10,320 nucleotides of DNA from JAAYLC01 sp964636665 (GTDB lineage Bacteria; Bacteroidota; Bacteroidia; Flavobacteriales; Flavobacteriaceae): assembly GCA_964636665.1 (NCBI GenBank), contig CAZWVT010000059.1:1-10320 (forward strand), given 5' to 3'. This document shows, piece by piece, positions 1 through 5,547 of this stretch. A program made the position numbers and the translations under genes. The notes below the pieces were generated by a model, which searched no databases, had not been told where the DNA came from, and saw only the letters and a list, made by a program, of their open reading frames with translations. Numbering within the stretch: position 1 is the first letter of the stretch; each line of letters starts with the position of its first letter.

Positions 1-184
1 GAATAGGTTTGCCGGATTCGTCAAATGTTCGGGTTAATGTATAATTCTGATTGGTTTCAGTATTATAAACCATACGGATGAATTTTTTTATTTTCAATTC
101 CGGATTTGGTTCGGGTTTGTCATCGTCGGAGGAACAAGCCATAATCAAAGTACACGCTGCAAGTAGAAATAGTTTTGCTCTCAT
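1..184 (-). CDS. Lipoprotein of unknown function, N-terminal part only
   Basis: Reading the minus strand from ATG at 184 gives 61 open codons to the left edge, so the C-terminus is outside the window. The product begins MRAKLFLLAACTLIMAC: a short basic start, a hydrophobic stretch, and a lipobox (IMAC) with the lipidated Cys at residue 17. Directly after it comes SSDDD and then a Pro/Glu/Lys-rich linker. In Bacteroidota an acidic run just after the lipid Cys is known to act as an export signal that sends lipoproteins to the cell surface, so an outer-membrane, possibly surface-exposed location is inferred. The visible part after the linker (KKFIRMVYN...YTLTRTFDESGKPI) looks like the start of a beta-rich repeat domain. 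The function is not recognisable. An in-frame ATG at 211 would add nine residues (MIFIIKQLF); 184 is preferred because it gives a normal signal peptide. The gene has no evident link to the sugar genes. Confidence 0.8.
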   Translation of the reverse strand, partial: MRAKLFLLAACTLIMACSSDDDKPEPNPELKIKKFIRMVYNTETNQNYTLTRTFDESGKPI

Positions 185-378
185 AAACAATTGTTTTATA
201 ATGAAAATCATATTTTTTAAGTATTCAATTAGTAAAGATATAACTTTTTGTAAAAAAATGAAAAACACACCAAAATATATAGAAGAATGAAATTGATAAC
301 CCACAAATCATAAAAATGGATAACGATTAATTTTTTGTTAATATTATTTAGTAAAATTTAAAAAAGAATAGAGATTTG

Positions 379-400
379 AACAGATGAGAGAACGTCTGTT
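379..400. other. Small hairpin in the gene-free spacer
   Basis: AACAGATG at 379-386 pairs with CGTCTGTT at 393-400, giving eight pairs with one T-G wobble around a six-base loop (AGAGAA). No T-run follows on either strand, so it is not a standard terminator. It could be an operator or part of an RNA, or it could be chance in AT-rich DNA. Confidence 0.3.
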
Positions 401-480
401 TACGCATAAATTGTTGATTAACAACATTATTAATGTCTAATTAAGTCCATAACAATATTTTAAAACCGGCAATAATACCC

Positions 481-503
481 AAGAGCCTCACGATTCGGCT
501 TTT
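481..503 (+). terminator. Possible weak intrinsic terminator or hairpin
   Basis: AAGAGCC at 481-487 pairs with GGCTTTT at 497-503 (seven pairs, one G-T) around a nine-base loop, and a T-rich tract follows (AGCTTTTCTTG). It has the layout of a plus-strand intrinsic terminator. There is no plus-strand gene upstream for it to end, so it would have to close a small unseen transcript or block read-through into the gene at 595. The stem is short and partly A-T, so the call is weak. Confidence 0.25.
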
Positions 504-570
504 AGCTTTTCTTGCTTCTAAATCCAATTTTTGAATTTCCTTATACCGTAGTTTAAAGTTTTGTATTCTG

Positions 571-578
571 TATTTTTG
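571..578 (+). promoter_or_regulatory. Promoter -7 element for the gene at 595
   Basis: TATTTTTG is an exact match to TAnnTTTG, the -7 box used by the Bacteroidota housekeeping sigma factor. It ends 16 bases before the ATG at 595, giving a very short leader. No TTTG-type -33 box is visible at the usual spacing of about 19-21 bases, so only the -7 half is supported. Confidence 0.45.
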
Positions 579-594
579 CAAAAAACTTTTCGCT

Positions 595-1578
595 ATGAAC
601 TTTGAACTGTACAATCCTTTTGAAGAGCTTATTTTCGACAAACATTTTTGCTTTCTTTCCGGTGCATTGACTGCCGAAACGATGAGTGTTTTTCCGGAAT
701 GGATGTTGGAACGCTTCAGTTTTGGCGATGAGCAATTTGAGGTTATCGATAAAACGAAAACCTACCGTTTTTCGGACTTACGGCTTCCTGCATCGCCCGA
801 GGTTATTCAGAAATTTGAGGAATTGGACACGAAATTCCGAACGGCGTTTGATTTGGGTTATGAAGCAATGGCGGCGCTTGACGAGAAAGAGCTGTTCCAA
901 TGGTCGGGACGTATTATTTACGGATTGATATATTTGGAACTCACTTATGAACGCAATCGATTGCTGCGCCAAGGTAAAGAATTTACCCTGTCTCCTTATC
1001 TAAAACGCCGATTTACACTTTTCCATCTGATGATGCAATCTTTGATTGCGCCTGTAAAATTTAAAGGCCGCAAACCGTGGAGTGTGGTGGTGTTTCCATT
1101 GAAGTTTTCCGCGGATATTTTTACTTATCGCGACGATACGGTCAATTTGCTGTTCCAAATGGGCGTAAATGGTTTTGGGATGATTGTTTGTTTTCAAGAC
1201 AATGGTGTGCTTAAAGATAGAATGAAAGATACTTTAACCAAAATGGAAGGTTCTGTTTTGCATCCGTTGCAGTTCGAAGAATTGTATGCACATTTCCATT
1301 ACTTGGATTACATCCTGCAACAAAAACCTGAATATCGTTTTGAGGAAACCGACAATGCTTTGTTGGTGGAAGCAATTGAAATGAAACCCAAAGACGGGCG
1401 ACCGCTCTTCGGACATTGGGACGATAATATTTTTGCCCAATTATTGGCAAATTATTGGAGTGTTTATGGCATTACGAGAGAAGATATTATACAATTCCAA
1501 AAACCGCGGTTGAGCTATTTGGAAAATCCATACACCACGGAATTTGTCGATCCCGAAACCATTCAATTGCCATATTAA
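595..1578 (+). CDS. Conserved-type hypothetical protein, HNH-like relic N-terminus
   Basis: This 327-residue protein is probably cytoplasmic: it has no signal peptide or membrane segment. I do not recognise a named family. The N-terminal third follows the order of motifs seen in zinc-binding HNH-type proteins (CxxC, then E-H-x-F-P-x-W, then a second CxxC followed by a Gly-Tyr helix), but the metal ligands are mostly lost. CFLSG stands at 19-23 in place of CxxCG, VFPEW at 32-36 without the preceding His, LPASPEV at 64-70 in place of a second Cys pair, and then FDLGYEAM at 85-92. The resemblance is by eye and is inference; a nuclease activity would not be expected. The C-terminal two thirds are mixed alpha/beta with many aromatic residues (FQWSGRIIYGLIYLEL, 101-116; GHWDDNIFAQLLANYW). 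A -7 box lies just upstream. The gene ends 22 bp before the convergent glycosyltransferase gene and is probably unrelated to the sugar genes. Confidence 0.85.
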   Translation: MNFELYNPFEELIFDKHFCFLSGALTAETMSVFPEWMLERFSFGDEQFEVIDKTKTYRFSDLRLPASPEVIQKFEELDTKFRTAFDLGYEAMAALDEKELFQWSGRIIYGLIYLELTYERNRLLRQGKEFTLSPYLKRRFTLFHLMMQSLIAPVKFKGRKPWSVVVFPLKFSADIFTYRDDTVNLLFQMGVNGFGMIVCFQDNGVLKDRMKDTLTKMEGSVLHPLQFEELYAHFHYLDYILQQKPEYRFEETDNALLVEAIEMKPKDGRPLFGHWDDNIFAQLLANYWSVYGITREDIIQFQKPRLSYLENPYTTEFVDPETIQLPY

Positions 1579-1600
1579 CAGCCAATTCATAAGAAAAGGA

Positions 1601-2764
1601 CTATAGCTTTGATTTGGAAGATTCTCCGGTTGGCTGCCAAACATTCAGATATTTTTGTGCGATTTTCACATAATGATGTTCACGCTCGATAAAATCTCTG
1701 GCATTTTTAGAAATGCTGTAAATTTTGTCCGGATTCAAAATAAGTTCTTCTAACTTGTTGAAAATGGCCTCCACATCAGGAAGTGCATTGATACAAACTT
1801 CATCTTCTTGCAACTCATAATATGCCAAAAATTCCTGCTCGGCGCCGGTAAACACTACTTTTCCTTTTGCCATAGCTTCCAAAGCATTGTAGCCTTGATC
1901 GTATGAAAGTACCTGATCCAGGAGAATGTGGGCAGCATTATACTTTTCGATATATTCTTGATACGGAAGACTTTCAACCGTAATTACTTCAACTTTTCTT
2001 GGATATTTTTTAAGCAGCAACTTTAAGGCAGCTTCAAAATAATCGTTTCCTTTTTTATAAAAATTCGTCCGATTGATGCCGTGAAATATTTTTATTTTAT
2101 CATCAATTTCAATAGGCAAATAGTCAAGTTTCTCCGTATTGATAGGGTTTGGCATTAAACCTAAATATTTTTCATGACCCTTTAAAGGGAGATGATAATC
2201 CATATCCGAAGCAATGACGCCGTTCATAACATCAAAAATATAGTTGTGAAGTTGCTTGAACTTTGGTTGCAAATACTTTAATGCGGGAGCAAAATCTTTT
2301 TTGTGGACTTTGTTCTCAAATAAAGGTGTTAAAATGGAATATTTAAACTTTTGCGCATAAGCATAGCTGACGCTGCTGTAGTCCGTTCCGCAAGAAAGCA
2401 GAAAAAACCGTTTGTTGTTTTTCTCTAAAAAGGAAATCATTTCCTTCGTTGTTTCAGCATCCGTTCCTAATGGACTTTCATTGATGAGTTGCACTACATC
2501 ATAGCCTTTTAGTTGGTCGGCATGTTTAAAAAATTGCCGTTTGATGGAAGTAGAGGTAATGTCTTTGCCGGTGAACTTATAAATTCCGACTTTGACTTTT
2601 TTAAGCCACCCGCGGTCGTATTTTCTTTTTAATAAAATGTCGGAATCGAATTTTTTAAAATCATCACCGGTAGAAATCAACGTGACTTGATGTCCGAGAG
2701 TTTGCAAGCCTTCTTTCAAAGAATTGTGCAACCGACTGTATTCACCGACTAAAAGGATTTTCAT
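1601..2764 (-). CDS. GT4-like glycosyltransferase
   Basis: This protein of 387 residues probably adds a sugar to a lipid-linked glycan at the cytoplasmic face of the inner membrane. It has the two-domain GT-B plan. The N-terminus MKILLVGEYSRLH is a first Rossmann strand and loop; a second Rossmann-like part starts near 220 (KIKIFHGINR) with a typical GT4 segment YDQGYNALEAMAKGKVV at 288-304. Glu296 in ALEAMA matches the nucleotide-sugar-binding Glu of GT4 enzymes, and the earlier acidic residue of the EX7E motif is replaced by the Asp/Gln of YDQG. There is no signal peptide or membrane segment. The frame stays open upstream to an ATG at 2842, but the start at 2764 is chosen because the first beta strand begins there and the added 26 residues (rich in Asn, Lys and Phe) look non-coding and contain the promoter. 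The gene diverges from the GT4 gene at 2846. Donor and acceptor cannot be told. Confidence 0.85.
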   Translation of the reverse strand: MKILLVGEYSRLHNSLKEGLQTLGHQVTLISTGDDFKKFDSDILLKRKYDRGWLKKVKVGIYKFTGKDITSTSIKRQFFKHADQLKGYDVVQLINESPLGTDAETTKEMISFLEKNNKRFFLLSCGTDYSSVSYAYAQKFKYSILTPLFENKVHKKDFAPALKYLQPKFKQLHNYIFDVMNGVIASDMDYHLPLKGHEKYLGLMPNPINTEKLDYLPIEIDDKIKIFHGINRTNFYKKGNDYFEAALKLLLKKYPRKVEVITVESLPYQEYIEKYNAAHILLDQVLSYDQGYNALEAMAKGKVVFTGAEQEFLAYYELQEDEVCINALPDVEAIFNKLEELILNPDKIYSISKNARDFIEREHHYVKIAQKYLNVWQPTGESSKSKL

Positions 2765-2805
2765 GCTTTCTGTTGAAATATTTCCCGATGCGAAACGGAA
2801 AAATG

Positions 2806-2813
2806 TATCTTTG
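2806..2813 (+). promoter_or_regulatory. Promoter -7 element for the GT4-ketoisomerase pair
   Basis: TATCTTTG matches TAnnTTTG exactly and lies 32 bases before the ATG at 2846. A possible -33 half (TTTC, 2781-2784) is 21 bases upstream but matches only three of four bases. It lies only ten bases from a -7 element on the opposite strand. Confidence 0.4.
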
Positions 2814-2823
2814 TTTTTGTTTT

Positions 2824-2831
2824 CAAATTTA
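2824..2831 (-). promoter_or_regulatory. Promoter -7 element for the minus-strand glycosyltransferase
   Basis: On the minus strand this reads TAAATTTG, an exact TAnnTTTG match. It is 59 bases upstream of the ATG at 2764, which supports the shorter start for that gene because a start at 2842 would lie upstream of the promoter box. No clear -33 box is seen. Confidence 0.4.
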
Positions 2832-2845
2832 CTACAATTCAATCA

Positions 2846-3931
2846 ATGCCTCTGCCGGTTCCAAAAAAAGTATGTTTGGTTGCGATTTCCCTCGCACAAG
2901 GAGGTGCGGAGCGTTCCACAGCCTTGCTTTCTCGTTTGTTGGAAAAATGCGGCTATGAAGTTCATTTGGTAATTCTCAACGACCATGTGGATTACGAATT
3001 TTCGGGAAAATTGATGAATCTCGGTAAATTAAAAAAACAAAAAGACAAGCTGCCTCATCGTTTTTTGCGTTTTAAGAAACTGCGCCAATTTTTGATCCGT
3101 GAAAAATTTGATTGGATTATCGACAACCGAACCCGCTCTGTGGCAATGAAAGAATGGTATTATTTGAATTACATCTACCGCGGATTTCGTGTTGTTTATG
3201 TCGTTCGGAGCGGCAATTTGAAAGCATATCTACCGCAGCATTCTCGCATATCAAAACAAATTGTCAACAGAGTCGAAAAGATTGTCGGTGTGTCTAAACA
3301 CATTTCGAACGAAATTAATACGACCTATAAAACAGACAAAGTGGTCACCATCTACAATCCGATTGAAACTGTTCCCAAAATGGAAAGTACAGAAATTGTT
3401 GAACCTTATATTTTATTTGTAGGTCGTTTGGTGAATGCGGTAAAGAATTTTTCACTTTTGTTGGAAGCTTACCAAAAATCCATATTGCCGACAAAAAACA
3501 TACGATTGAAAATAGTAGGTTCCGGTCCTGATTTGGAGCAGATAAAACAACGAGCTTCTGATTTAGAAATTTCTGAAACTGTAGATTTTATTCCCTTTAA
3601 TTCCCGGATTTATCCGTATTATCAACAGGCACTTTTTACCGTACTTACAAGCCGTTACGAAGGATTTCCACGCGTGCTGATTGAATCGTTTTCGGTGGGA
3701 ACGCCGGTGGTTTCCGTAGATTGCATTAGCGGGCCAAAAGAAATTGTCCGTCACGAACAAAATGGTTTGTTAGTGCCGAATCACGATGTTGATGCATTGT
3801 CGAAAGCGATGAATCGTATGGTTCAAGACAAAAATTTATACGAGATTTGCAAAAGGAACAGTCAGGCGTCGGTAGCTCATTTATCTGAAACTGCAATTGC
3901 CGAACAATGGGATAAACTCTTAACAACATGA
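2846..3931 (+). CDS. GT4 family glycosyltransferase
   Basis: This is a 361-residue GT-B fold retaining glycosyltransferase of family GT4, the usual length for the family. Visible motifs are the acceptor-side glycine loop SLAQGGAERS (15-24), the domain-linking NPI (171-173), the donor-domain start LFVGRLVNAVKNF (190-202), the pyrophosphate-contact segment IVGSGPD (223-229), and the EX7E motif ending at Glu280 (Glu272 in YEGFPRVLIE), followed by GTPVVSVDCISGPKEIV. The SGPKEIV ending is common among HexNAc- and galactose-type transferases in polysaccharide loci, but the donor cannot be assigned. It has no membrane span and should act peripherally on the inner membrane. Its stop overlaps the ATG of the ketoisomerase gene (ATGA at 3928-3931), so the two are probably translationally coupled. 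The ketoisomerase sugar may therefore be this enzyme's donor; that is inference. Confidence 0.92.
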   Translation: MPLPVPKKVCLVAISLAQGGAERSTALLSRLLEKCGYEVHLVILNDHVDYEFSGKLMNLGKLKKQKDKLPHRFLRFKKLRQFLIREKFDWIIDNRTRSVAMKEWYYLNYIYRGFRVVYVVRSGNLKAYLPQHSRISKQIVNRVEKIVGVSKHISNEINTTYKTDKVVTIYNPIETVPKMESTEIVEPYILFVGRLVNAVKNFSLLLEAYQKSILPTKNIRLKIVGSGPDLEQIKQRASDLEISETVDFIPFNSRIYPYYQQALFTVLTSRYEGFPRVLIESFSVGTPVVSVDCISGPKEIVRHEQNGLLVPNHDVDALSKAMNRMVQDKNLYEICKRNSQASVAHLSETAIAEQWDKLLTT

Positions 3932-4347
3932 AACACCCTGAATTTAACAATGCTGCTTTATTGAGCATACCAAAAATAAGTGATCCCGATGGACGCGGAA
4001 ACCTTTCTGTCATTGAGAAAGATACCATTCCTTTTATCATCAAGCGTGTTTATTATTTGTATGATGTTCCCAGTACGTCCACGCGCGGTGGTCATGCTCA
4101 CAAAACTTTAAAGCAGTTTCTCATCGCATTGAGTGGCAGTTTTGATGTGGTGCTGGACAACGGCAAAGAACGTATCAGCATTACATTGAATCGTCCGGAT
4201 CGCGGGCTGTTGATTCCTAACGGAATTTGGAGGGAACTGGAAAATTTTTCATCGGGCGCGGTTTGCCTCTCCTTGGTAAGTGCGGAATACGACGAGAATG
4301 ATTACATCCGGGAGTACGAAGATTATCTAAATTTTAAAAAGGGCTGA
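3928..4347 (+). CDS. fdtA: dTDP-4-oxo-6-deoxyglucose 3,4-ketoisomerase (FdtA/QdtA type)
   Basis: A small cupin-fold protein of 139 residues, the normal length for free-standing FdtA/QdtA (WxcM-like C-terminal domain family). These enzymes move the keto group of dTDP-4-keto-6-deoxyglucose from C4 to C3 on the way to dTDP-Fuc3NAc (FdtA) or dTDP-Qui3NAc (QdtA). The signature STRGGHAHK (51-59) is intact; its two histidines (56, 58) correspond to the active-site pair of the family. Also present are DGRGNLSVIE (21-30), LIALSGSFDVVLDNG (65-79), the IPNGIW segment (96-101) and the C-terminal YDENDYIREYEDYL. Sequence alone does not settle whether the C4 product is galacto (FdtA) or gluco (QdtA), so the symbol is provisional. 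The gene is coupled to the upstream GT4 by ATGA overlap and overlaps the convergent GT2 gene by 14 bp. The partner aminotransferase, acetyltransferase and RmlA/RmlB are not in this window. Confidence 0.9.
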   Translation: MKHPEFNNAALLSIPKISDPDGRGNLSVIEKDTIPFIIKRVYYLYDVPSTSTRGGHAHKTLKQFLIALSGSFDVVLDNGKERISITLNRPDRGLLIPNGIWRELENFSSGAVCLSLVSAEYDENDYIREYEDYLNFKKG

Positions 4348-5260
4348 GCCTGATTCCGTAAGTTTCCATCTTTTCTTTGAATTTCTGCAACCACCGAATA
4401 CCAAACAATGGAATTTTCAGTAACAACCGTTGTTTCCCATTGAGATTCTTTTTGTCGATTTCAGAAACCAATTTTCGAAAACTAACTTTATCTCCTTGTT
4501 CTTTTGCCTTTATTGCCAATGAAAATCGATTGAAATCCAGAAATTTTTTAAGTGCGGCATTGTCTTTTTCTTCTTTTGCAAATTTCTTAAAGTTCAACCG
4601 GTGCTTTATGGGAGTGCCTCTGTAAGACAAACTTCCGGCAGTATAGGTATAAGTACTCAACATCTCCGGAGTAAAAACAATGGGATATTTCAAACCGATG
4701 CGAATCCACAAATCGGTGTCTTGTCCACTCTTTATAGAAGTGTCAAAAACCCCCACGGTTTCAGTAATTTCTTTTTTGATAATTACGGCAGAAGTGTGAA
4801 TGATGGAACTTTTCAAGCTGTTTTGAAAATAATCCAAAGGCTTCGGTTCAGCCGGCAAGGGAAAATTATACAAAGCGGGTTGTGGTTTTTTGGCTTTGTT
4901 TTCCACGTAAATAGCGGTTGCAAAAGCAACTTCATCGGGAAATTTGGCAATGGTCGCTGCTTGTTTCTTCAGATAGTCGGGATGCCACACATCATCAGCG
5001 TCCAAAAAAGCAATGTATTCTCCTTGCGAATGTGCAATTCCGGTATTTCGTGCTGCGGCAACTCCGGCATTGGTTTGCGAAATAATCCGCAGCTTGTCAT
5101 TTTTAATGGTTTGAACAGTACTTTCGCTTTTATCGGTAGAGCCGTCATTGACCACAATCACTTCGTAATCGGTAAATGTTTGCGCAAAGACACTTTCCAA
5201 CGTATGGACAATTGCTTTCTCTTCGTTGTAAAGCGGAATGATAACGGAAATTTTAGGCAT
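4334..5260 (-). CDS. GT2 family glycosyltransferase
   Basis: This 308-residue GT-A fold inverting glycosyltransferase begins with the GT2 pattern KISVIIPLYNEE (3-14). Further landmarks are VVNDGSTD (36-43, nucleotide binding), TNAGVAAARNTGI (63-75), the metal-binding DADD (87-90) and the catalytic-base region SGQDTDLWIRIG (178-189), where QD/TD takes the place of the common ED. The C-terminal about 90 residues are Lys-rich and helical with no strong transmembrane stretch, and probably help it sit on the membrane. Its likely job is adding one sugar to the lipid-linked repeat unit; the donor is unknown. The ATG at 5260 is the only good start; a nearby ATG at 5264 is out of frame and hits a stop at once. 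Its 3' end overlaps the fdtA-like gene in the convergent direction. A plausible promoter lies immediately upstream. Confidence 0.93.
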   Translation of the reverse strand: MPKISVIIPLYNEEKAIVHTLESVFAQTFTDYEVIVVNDGSTDKSESTVQTIKNDKLRIISQTNAGVAAARNTGIAHSQGEYIAFLDADDVWHPDYLKKQAATIAKFPDEVAFATAIYVENKAKKPQPALYNFPLPAEPKPLDYFQNSLKSSIIHTSAVIIKKEITETVGVFDTSIKSGQDTDLWIRIGLKYPIVFTPEMLSTYTYTAGSLSYRGTPIKHRLNFKKFAKEEKDNAALKKFLDFNRFSLAIKAKEQGDKVSFRKLVSEIDKKNLNGKQRLLLKIPLFGIRWLQKFKEKMETYGIRLSPF

Positions 5261-5275
5261 GCATTGGGTTTAATT

Positions 5276-5309
5276 CAAAAATTATAGCAACCTCACCACA
5301 AAATGCAAA
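5276..5309 (-). promoter_or_regulatory. Candidate promoter of the GT2 gene
   Basis: On the minus strand a TTTG (5306-5309) is followed, 19-21 bases on, by TATAATTTTTG (5276-5286), which fits TAnnTTTG apart from one base or a one-base insertion. The spacing is right for a Bacteroidota -33/-7 promoter, and the box ends 15 bases before the ATG at 5260, implying a very short leader. Confidence 0.35.
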
Positions 5310-5353
5310 ACTAAATATAATTTGGAGAGATGAGGATTTTATTTCGCAATGTT

Positions 5354-5477
5354 TCACTTAAGCACAGAATACACAATATTTTTCTTAGCGGTTAATTTAT
5401 CGTTGAGTTATTTCTTTGTGGTATTCGTGTCTTTGTGGTTTTTTTCACCACAGCGGCACAGAGTACACAGTGTTTTT
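5354..5477. repeat. Degenerate dispersed-type repeat: duplicated unit with palindrome
   Basis: The spacer between the GT2 and third glycosyltransferase genes contains two diverged copies of one unit. Positions 5362-5383 and 5456-5477 match at 19 of 22 bases (GCACAGA.TACACA.T.TTTTT), all three differences being A/G changes. The second copy is the right arm of an imperfect palindrome: CTTTGTGGT at 5431-5439 faces ACCACA at 5447-5452 across a T-rich loop, and weaker pairing continues out to about 5414 and 5472. Arms with the flavour CTTTGTGGT / ACCACAGNGGCACAGAG are familiar from intergenic repeats scattered through many bacterial genomes, so this is probably an old, decaying REP-like or MITE-like element. 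Whether other copies exist cannot be seen here. Confidence 0.6.
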
Positions 5478-5512
5478 AATCCCATTTTTAAAATGACCTA
5501 AAACAGATTCTG

Positions 5513-5520
5513 TATATTTG
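5513..5520 (+). promoter_or_regulatory. Promoter -7 element for the glycosyltransferase-protease pair
   Basis: TATATTTG is an exact TAnnTTTG match 27 bases before the GTG at 5548. No -33 box is evident at standard spacing. It lies just downstream of the palindromic repeat and would drive the glycosyltransferase and, by read-through, the protease. Confidence 0.4.
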
Positions 5521-5547
5521 AAGCGTTAAGAATCAAACATCACACAC

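Larger units (their letters stand above)
185..594. other. Gene-free AT-rich spacer of about 410 bp
   Basis: This stretch separates the lipoprotein gene, which reads left, from the gene at 595, which reads right, so it must hold both promoters. It is very AT-rich and contains no convincing coding sequence or tRNA. Two hairpins can be seen, at 379-400 and 481-503, and a -7 promoter element at 571-578. A weak match to a minus-strand -7 element (TATCTTTA, one base off TAnnTTTG) lies at 233-240 and could drive the lipoprotein gene. Confidence 0.6.

Noticed and set aside
78..290. Plus-strand 70-codon frame
   Set aside because: It is antisense to the lipoprotein signal peptide and lipobox, which are convincing, and ends in AT-rich spacer.
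441..641. Minus-strand 66-codon frame overlapping the start of the gene at 595
   Set aside because: It begins inside the opposite-strand gene, covers that gene's promoter box, and its Lys-rich sequence looks like translated AT-rich spacer. No start signal supports it.
2765..2842. Longer N-terminus for the minus-strand glycosyltransferase
   Set aside because: The extra 26 residues are low-complexity, precede the first Rossmann strand, and would place the start upstream of the -7 box at 2824-2831.
4601..5287. Plus-strand 228-codon frame
   Set aside because: Long, but entirely antisense to the GT2 gene, which has all its family motifs; the translated product is Asn/Phe/Ser-rich with no recognisable domain.
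5414..5472. Palindrome as a CRISPR repeat or intrinsic terminator
   Set aside because: Only one palindrome and one diverged copy, with no regular spacers, so not CRISPR. The T-run is in the loop and not after the stem, and the neighbouring genes point away from or across it, so it is not a clear terminator.
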